Shown: positions 31,417-36,582 of the stretch, one piece after another
How positions within the stretch are numbered: the stretch's first letter is position 1
Layout: each line of letters begins with the position of its first letter
Source of the DNA: Verrucomicrobiia bacterium
GTDB taxonomy: Bacteria; Verrucomicrobiota; Verrucomicrobiia; JADLBR01
Reading direction: 5' to 3'
Assembly (NCBI GenBank): GCA_020847615.1
Contig: JADLBR010000432.1
Span: 1 to 36,582 of the forward strand
DNA: 36,582 bases
Notes under the pieces: generated by a model
Seen by the model: the letters and a program-made list of their open reading frames with translations, nothing else
Database searches by the model: none
What the model was told of the DNA's origin: nothing
Translations under genes and position numbers: made by a program

Positions 31417-32751
31417 ATGCCACCGGGCACCCGAAACATCTACGCGTTCGCCTGGTTCAACGCGATGGCGTTCCAGATCATCCTGGGCAGCCCGATGGTG
31501 CTCTACGCCAAGAGCCTGAACGCGAGCGCCACCACGCTGGGCATCATCGCGGGCATGATGCCGCTGATGGTGATCCTCCAGATACCCGCCGCGCGCTTCG
31601 TCGATTCGGTCGGCTACAGGCGCTTCGTGCTCTCGGGCTGGACGGTGCGCAGCGTGTTCGTGGCGCTCACGGCCCTCGTGCCACTCGGCACCGGGTGGCT
31701 GCCGGCCTCCAGCCAGATCGCGCTGCTGCTGTTGCTGCTCTTTCTCTTCAATCTATCGCGCGGCATATCCAGCTGCGGTTGGCTGCCGTGGATCACGGCC
31801 CTGATCCCCGCCCCGCTGCGCGGCCGATACCTGACCATGGAGGCCTCCATGGTCAACGCCGCCAGCCTCATCATCTTCTCGATCTCGGCCTGGGTCCTCG
31901 GCACGCATCCGGCCCCGTGGCAATTCTCGGTCATATTTGGCATCAGCGCGACGTGCTCCGGCATCAGCCTCATCTTTCTCAACCGGATACCCGACGAGCG
32001 CGGCGTGGAGCAAGTTCGGGCCGCCGCTCGGCCCCGCCTGCCCGACATGCTGCGGCTGCGCCCATTCCGGAGATTGCTCGCCATGAACATCGCGTACGCG
32101 ATGGCCAACGGCGGCGTCCTGACCTTCGCGGTCGCCTTTCTGAAGGGCATGGCCGACTGGCCCGAGCAACGCATATTGTTGCTCAGTTCCCTCATGTTCG
32201 TCGGCGGATTGACCAACCAGCTGCTCATAGCGAGGCTGCTCGACAGGCGCGGCAGCAAGCCGGTGCTGCTCTTCGCGTCCTGCTTCTGGGTCATCACCCT
32301 CGCGGGATGGACCGCGGTCGCGGGCAAGGCGCTCCCCCTCGGGCACGCGCTGGCCGGGGCCCTGATGTTCGCGATCGGCCTGGCCGGCTCGATGATGAAC
32401 CTCGCGAACGTCCGACTTGCCATGATCACCGCGCCGATGGAGGGGCGCAGTCACTATTTCGCGATATTTTCCGTGGTGGGAAGCGTCACGCTCGGCATCG
32501 CCCCCATCCTCTGGGGTCTGTTGGTCGACGCGTGCGGCCCGATGGCGGTGGCGTGGGCGGGCATCGAGTGGAACCGGTTCAGCGTGCTCTTCGCCGTCCT
32601 GACCGTCCTATTCACGACGGCGGGCGCGCTCTGCCCCAGGCTCGAGGAGCCCGCCGCCGCAAGTTTCGACGAGTTGCTCGGCGACATCCTCGGGCGCTCC
32701 CGCATCCGCTACTGGCTGCGGCTCTGGTTTCGCGCTACGCCGCGAGGATGA
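31417..32751 (+). CDS. Major facilitator superfamily transporter
   Basis: 444 residues, roughly twelve membrane segments. The loop between the second and third segments has RFVDSVGYRRFVLSGW, a variant of the MFS motif A; a second copy is RLLDRRGSKPVLLFAS in the C-terminal half. A basic central loop separates the halves (RAAARPRLPDMLRLRPFRRLL). The substrate cannot be inferred; the position beside the catabolic region suggests a sugar, sugar acid or related compound. It is on the plus strand, divergent from the barrel-like gene and convergent with the WD40-cytochrome gene. No strong ribosome binding site precedes the ATG at 31417. Confidence 0.87.
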   Translation: MPPGTRNIYAFAWFNAMAFQIILGSPMVLYAKSLNASATTLGIIAGMMPLMVILQIPAARFVDSVGYRRFVLSGWTVRSVFVALTALVPLGTGWLPASSQIALLLLLLFLFNLSRGISSCGWLPWITALIPAPLRGRYLTMEASMVNAASLIIFSISAWVLGTHPAPWQFSVIFGISATCSGISLIFLNRIPDERGVEQVRAAARPRLPDMLRLRPFRRLLAMNIAYAMANGGVLTFAVAFLKGMADWPEQRILLLSSLMFVGGLTNQLLIARLLDRRGSKPVLLFASCFWVITLAGWTAVAGKALPLGHALAGALMFAIGLAGSMMNLANVRLAMITAPMEGRSHYFAIFSVVGSVTLGIAPILWGLLVDACGPMAVAWAGIEWNRFSVLFAVLTVLFTTAGALCPRLEEPAAASFDELLGDILGRSRIRYWLRLWFRATPRG

Positions 32752-32799
32752 CGTCGAGCTTCCGCCGCGGGCTCCTGCCCACGCGCCCGAGTGGCCCGG

Positions 32800-35700
32800 T
32801 CACTTTGCCGGCGACGCGGTCGCGGCGAGGGCGGGTGGCGCCTGGGCGGGGGCGCTCGCCGCGGCCGGGGCCTGTCCCGGCCACGGGGCGCCGGCATTGA
32901 TCCAGCGAACGAGGCGCATGACCTCCTCGTCGCGCAGGGCGGGCTTGTTCGAGGGCGGCATCGCCTCCTCGTCCTCGCGCGGCAGGAGGATGCGGCGCAC
33001 GAGCTCGCTCTCGAGGGCGCGGCCGGGAATGATCGCGGCGAACCCGCTCTTGCCGCCCCTGAATGCGTCATCGCGCGCGTCGATGCGGAACCCTCCGCTC
33101 TGGCGCTCGGCGCCATGGCAGGACTGGCAGTTGGCCTCGAAGATGGGCTGGATGGCCGCGTGGAACTCGGAACCCTCGGCGGGGGACGCGGCGACCTGGC
33201 CACCCGTCGCGGACGCAAACCAATGGGGGAGATAGCGCGTCAGGAACCCTTTCCCGTGCGTGAGTTCACCGCCCGCGTGCCCGGCGAGCAAAGTGCAAAG
33301 CACGGCCTGGCCCAGGAGGGTCCAGTAGGTGGCCCGGCCCCACTTGGGGGTCAGCCGGCGGGTGAGCGCTGCGCCGATGGCGCCGACCGTGGCCGCTATG
33401 CCGAGCCACTTGTGTCCCCGGATTTCCAGCGGGTCGTAGCCGGGCTCGAGCGCCAACAGGAGCCCGAGGAGCGCGGTGAGGGCGGCCATCGCGGCTCCGA
33501 GAAAGAGCATCTGGCCCGCGACGCGCCCGCTCCAATCGTTGCGCCGCCAGAGAAAGTCCATCTCCAGCACGAAGGCCACGAGCAGGATGCCGATGGGGAG
33601 GTGGAGCATCACGAGATGGAATCGCCCCAGAAAGAACCACGGCGGCTGCGCCATCGGTCCCCTCGGCGCACCCGCCGCAATGCCGGCATCGGCGGGGGCT
33701 GAGGCCACGGCATTCGTATCCCCGCGGATGTCCGATGGCCGAAGTTTTTCGAGGGCGACCGTGGCGGCCCGAACCAGATCAGGCAGGGGCGGCGGTTCCT
33801 TGGCGTTGGGGGCGATGCGGCGCGCGGCGGCGCGCAGCAACTCGTCCAACTGCGCATCGCGCGCGCGCTGGAGCCGGGCCTCGGAGGAGACCATCTCGCG
33901 GCGGGCCTTGTCCAGCGCCTGCTCCAGCTCCCCGGCCTGCTTCTTGGCGGCGTCGGCCTTGGGCGATGTGGCGGCGAGCGCCTTGCCGGCATCGTTGCGC
34001 GCCGCGGCGGCGGCCTGCCGCGCCCCCTCGGCCTCCGCCCGCTTTGCGGCCGCGTCGGCCGCGAGTTTCTTCTTCTCCTCGGTTGCCTTGCGAAGCGCAT
34101 CCGCCTCGGCGCTCGCCGTGGCGGCCTCGGCGTCGATCGCCTTGAGGGCCGCGGCCAAGGTCCCGGCGTTGGCGCGCGCGTCGGCGAGCGCCTTGGAAAG
34201 CCTCTCCCACTCTGCCGTTGCGGCCTGGGCCTCCTGTGCCGCCCTGTTTGCGGTCTCGGCTTTCGCGGCATCGGCCGCGTTGGCATCCGAATCCGCTTTC
34301 GCGGCGGCGTGCGCGGCGACCAGGGCGTCGGCCTTCTTCTTCTGTTCGGCGACGGCGGCCTCCATCGGGACCAGGGCGGCCGACGCAACCGCGAGTTTCT
34401 CGCCCTCGACCTTGCGGCGGGCGGCGATCGCGCCGATCGCGCCCTCCTTCGAGGTGAGCGATGCCTTGGCCTTCTCCAGATCGGCGGCGGCGATCTCGGC
34501 GGTCTTGGCCAACGCGGCGGCATGGGCCTCGGCCTCCTTGAACCTCTTCTCCGTCTCCGCGGCGCGCGACTTGACGGCCGCGAGCGAGGCGCCCTGGTCC
34601 GTGGCGGCCGACCGCGCCTTCGCGAGCTGCGCCTCGGCCGCGGCGATCTTTTCGCGCGATGAGGCGATGGCAGCGATGGTCTGCTCGATGTGCTCGGCCA
34701 ACGTCGGCGGGTTGGCGAGCAGCGCGCCGGCGCGCTCGCCCGTGGTGGCATCGATCACCGCCACGTGACCTCCCCAGTCGCCCGCGATCGCGCGCTTGCC
34801 GTCCTCGCTGACCGCGACCGACAGCACGATCTCGTTGAAACCTTCGACCGCGCGCTCCTGCTTGCCCGAGCCGTCCCACACGCGCACCCGCCGGTCGCGC
34901 CCGGATGACACGATCCTCCCGTCGTGCGCGTACTCCAGCGAAAGGACGCCGCCGTCGTGGGCCTTCCACTGCTTGATCTGCTTGCCGTCGTTCGGATTCC
35001 AGAGGCGGATGGTCCCGTCCTCGCTCGCCGAAGCGAGCACCTCCGCGTCCTTGCGCCAACTCACGTCCGTGATCGCACCCTGGTGCCCTTGGAGCACCTG
35101 GAACTCCTGCCCGCTCTCGGCCTCCCAGAGGACGAGCCCGCCGGAGCGATCGCCGGTGGACAGGAGCACGCCGTCGGGGCTGTACTCGATGGCGGTGACC
35201 CAATCGGTGTGCTTCTTGATGTCGCGCAGCAGGCGACCATCATCGGCGGCGTAGACCCGCACGAGCCGCGCCGGGCCACCCAGCGCGACCGCCCCCTGGT
35301 CCGGGCTGATGTCGGCCGCGAGCACAGAATCGAACTCGTCGCCCACCTCGATGAGCCCCGTGCCCGTGACCACGTCCCAGATGACGACGCGGCCCTGGCG
35401 CGCGCCGATGCCGCCGCCGCAGATCAGGAGTTTTCCGCTGCGGCTGAACTTCAGCACGCGGGGCTCGCCATCGCCGAATGGCAAGACGCCCAGCAGTTCG
35501 AGGTCATCGGTGCGGTAAAGGGCGACCTGTCCCGCGCCGCCGAGGGCCACCAGCGGCGCCCACGGGCTGGCCGCCAGGGCCAGGACCGGTCCCGGGCGGC
35601 CGGGGCGCGACACCGGCTGGAGAGAGAGGCCCCGGGGCATGGGCGGTGGGCCATCGGGCCGCTTCATCGCCGAACCCGCGACGCGGAGATCCACCTTGGA

Positions 35701-36090
35701 CTTCGCCGCAGCCTGCGCGGCCCCACCCTTTTTCTCGATCAGGCCGCCCGCGATCCATGCGCGCACCACCTCCAGTTCGGCGTCGGGGCGCCGCGGGGCA
35801 TTGGGCGGCATGTGCGGCTCGCGCTGATGCGAGAGCAACTGGAAGAGCGTGCTGGCGTCCGGGTCGCCCGGCACCACCGCATCGCCCGAGGAACCGCCCC
35901 GCATCAGCGCGCCAAAACTGCTGAGGTCGAGCCCCCCCCGGGCGGTCCCCGGATTGTGGCATCCCGCGCACTGGGCGCGCAGGATGGGCTTCACCTGCTC
36001 ATCGAAATTGGGCGGGTCGGCCAAGGCCGGAAGCGCGAGTGCGGGGCCAATCAGCGCCAGCAGCCCAACGCGTGCGCTCTTGGCTCTCAC
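32800..36090 (-). CDS. Multidomain c-type cytochrome with WD40 propeller, coiled coil and membrane block
   Basis: 1096 residues from GTG 36090, which gives a normal signal peptide (RAKSARVGLLALIGPALALPALA). Domains: a PSC1 planctomycete-type cytochrome with CAGCH at 41-45 and a downstream MPP; a WD40 propeller (about 170-450) with units such as VTAIEYSPDGVLLSTG and DGTIRLWNPNDG; a long Ala/Lys/Glu coiled coil (about 465-780); a four-segment membrane block resembling DUF2231 (about 825-970, RFHLVMLHLPIGILLV); and a second PSC1 site with CQSCH at 988-992, again with MPP later. Expected role: envelope electron transfer or scaffolding. It follows a DUF1553 gene, the common partner in PVC genomes. 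The longer start (GTG 36150) would translate a REP unit. Confidence 0.85.
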   Translation of the reverse strand: MRAKSARVGLLALIGPALALPALADPPNFDEQVKPILRAQCAGCHNPGTARGGLDLSSFGALMRGGSSGDAVVPGDPDASTLFQLLSHQREPHMPPNAPRRPDAELEVVRAWIAGGLIEKKGGAAQAAAKSKVDLRVAGSAMKRPDGPPPMPRGLSLQPVSRPGRPGPVLALAASPWAPLVALGGAGQVALYRTDDLELLGVLPFGDGEPRVLKFSRSGKLLICGGGIGARQGRVVIWDVVTGTGLIEVGDEFDSVLAADISPDQGAVALGGPARLVRVYAADDGRLLRDIKKHTDWVTAIEYSPDGVLLSTGDRSGGLVLWEAESGQEFQVLQGHQGAITDVSWRKDAEVLASASEDGTIRLWNPNDGKQIKQWKAHDGGVLSLEYAHDGRIVSSGRDRRVRVWDGSGKQERAVEGFNEIVLSVAVSEDGKRAIAGDWGGHVAVIDATTGERAGALLANPPTLAEHIEQTIAAIASSREKIAAAEAQLAKARSAATDQGASLAAVKSRAAETEKRFKEAEAHAAALAKTAEIAAADLEKAKASLTSKEGAIGAIAARRKVEGEKLAVASAALVPMEAAVAEQKKKADALVAAHAAAKADSDANAADAAKAETANRAAQEAQAATAEWERLSKALADARANAGTLAAALKAIDAEAATASAEADALRKATEEKKKLAADAAAKRAEAEGARQAAAAARNDAGKALAATSPKADAAKKQAGELEQALDKARREMVSSEARLQRARDAQLDELLRAAARRIAPNAKEPPPLPDLVRAATVALEKLRPSDIRGDTNAVASAPADAGIAAGAPRGPMAQPPWFFLGRFHLVMLHLPIGILLVAFVLEMDFLWRRNDWSGRVAGQMLFLGAAMAALTALLGLLLALEPGYDPLEIRGHKWLGIAATVGAIGAALTRRLTPKWGRATYWTLLGQAVLCTLLAGHAGGELTHGKGFLTRYLPHWFASATGGQVAASPAEGSEFHAAIQPIFEANCQSCHGAERQSGGFRIDARDDAFRGGKSGFAAIIPGRALESELVRRILLPREDEEAMPPSNKPALRDEEVMRLVRWINAGAPWPGQAPAAASAPAQAPPALAATASPAK

Positions 36091-36091
36091 G

Positions 36092-36116
36092 GCCAAAGCC
36101 TCGCGGCTGCGGCTAA
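36092..36116 (-). repeat. REP-like unit, site E, at the start of the WD40-cytochrome gene
   Basis: On minus: TTAG head (one base from GTAG), stem GCCGCAGCC, loop GCGA, arm GGCTTTGGC (to 36092). It ends one base before the GTG at 36090, so it occupies the ribosome-binding region of that gene or, with the longer start, its coding N-terminus. Confidence 0.7.
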
Positions 36117-36154
36117 GGACGTGGCCTCGTCTGCGGATCTGGGTGTGCACGGCG

Positions 36155-36582
36155 TCAATGATTGAAGACGAATTCCTTCGAATTCAACAGCGCCCAGAAT
36201 ATGTCCTCGAGCACCTGCTGGCGCTCTGCCTCGGGGGCGGCATCGACCTTCGCGAGCAGGTCCCTCTCCTCCTCGCCGGTGGGCACGCGCTGGAGACAGC
36301 GGAGATACAGCTCCCGTATCACGAGCGCCGGGGATTGCTCTTTGATCAGGGTGGCGACCACTCCGCCCTGCCTGATCTTCTGGTGGGTCGTCTCGCCGTT
36401 CAGTAGGTGCAGGGCCTGTGAGAGGTTGGGCTGCATAACGACCTCGCACGAGCAGACCGACTCGCGCGTCGCGCGCCCGAACGTCGTGAGGAAGTACGAG
36501 GTCGTGTTGCCGTCGGCGATCTGGACCGCGCGGGCCCCCTCCGGGAGGCCGCGGAACTTGTTCTTGGTGTTCGTCACCCCGG
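36155..36582 (-). CDS. DUF1553 protein, C-terminal part only
   Basis: About 142 residues are visible; the frame is open at the right window edge, so the 5' part is missing. SYFLTTFGRATRESVC, CEVVMQPNLSQALHLLNGET, LYLRCLQRVPTGEEERDLL and the ending ALLNSKEFVFNH are characteristic of the C-terminus of PSD1/DUF1553 proteins, which normally carry an N-terminal PSC1 heme domain and DUF1549 before it. These are exported PVC proteins of unresolved function. The stop is 64 bases before the chosen start of the WD40-cytochrome gene, so the two are likely one operon. Confidence 0.88.
   Translation of the reverse strand, partial: GVTNTKNKFRGLPEGARAVQIADGNTTSYFLTTFGRATRESVCSCEVVMQPNLSQALHLLNGETTHQKIRQGGVVATLIKEQSPALVIRELYLRCLQRVPTGEEERDLLAKVDAAPEAERQQVLEDIFWALLNSKEFVFNH

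Noticed and set aside
1-36582. CRISPR array, tRNA, rRNA or insertion sequence
   Set aside because: I saw no regularly spaced repeats, no cloverleaf with a CCA-type end, no rRNA motif and no transposase domain on either strand; a covariance-model scan would be needed to exclude small RNAs.

Overview
GC-rich window (clearly above 60% GC) with the gene content of a PVC-superphylum bacterium, either planctomycete or verrucomicrobial. The pointers are planctomycete-type cytochrome c (PSC1) and DUF1553 proteins, a DUF1080 protein, a family S1 sulfatase, three Tat-exported Gfo/Idh oxidoreductases sharing a TPDHWHA motif, and PQQ-type beta-propellers. The phylum cannot be fixed from this sequence alone. 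Almost every gene lies on the minus strand; only a DUF1846 gene (13316-14872) and an MFS transporter (31417-32751) are on plus.

Left end (1-5079, minus): a tightly coupled operon. Its first gene encodes a P1B-type metal ATPase fused to an HflK-like SPFH domain. It is followed by an HflC homologue, a second HflK homologue with an extremely His-rich cytoplasmic tail, and the first codons of another membrane protein that runs off the window. This is the strongest candidate for an uncharacterised system: a metal pump built into an HflK/HflC-type membrane scaffold.

5439-8194 (minus): a small secreted peptidoglycan-binding protein, a YdcF/DUF218 protein, and a GNAT acetyltransferase-nitrilase fusion.

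8254-31223 (nearly all minus): an accessory catabolic region. It holds a GHL6-like glycosidase-like protein, a sulfatase, three Gfo/Idh oxidoreductases, a YjhG-type sugar-acid dehydratase, a DUF1080 protein, a DUF998-like membrane protein, a TIM-barrel isomerase, two PQQ propeller proteins, a GRP-family sugar transporter, an exported nucleoside hydrolase-nitrilase fusion, an SDR, and an unassigned Tat-exported barrel-like protein. Gfo/Idh, DUF1080 and isomerase together resemble the 3-keto-glycoside route; YjhG, SDR and the transporter suggest aldonate use. This linkage is inferred from gene content.

Right end (31417-36582): an MFS transporter; a 1096-residue protein with heme c sites at both ends, a WD40 propeller, a long coiled coil and a DUF2231-like membrane block; and the C-terminal part of a DUF1553 protein.

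Intergenic spaces carry a dispersed REP-like family: hairpins headed by GTAG (or GTAA/TTAG), often paired in inverted orientation. At three loci the shared flank begins directly at the stop codon of the neighbouring gene. I saw no tRNA, rRNA, CRISPR array, insertion sequence or origin.
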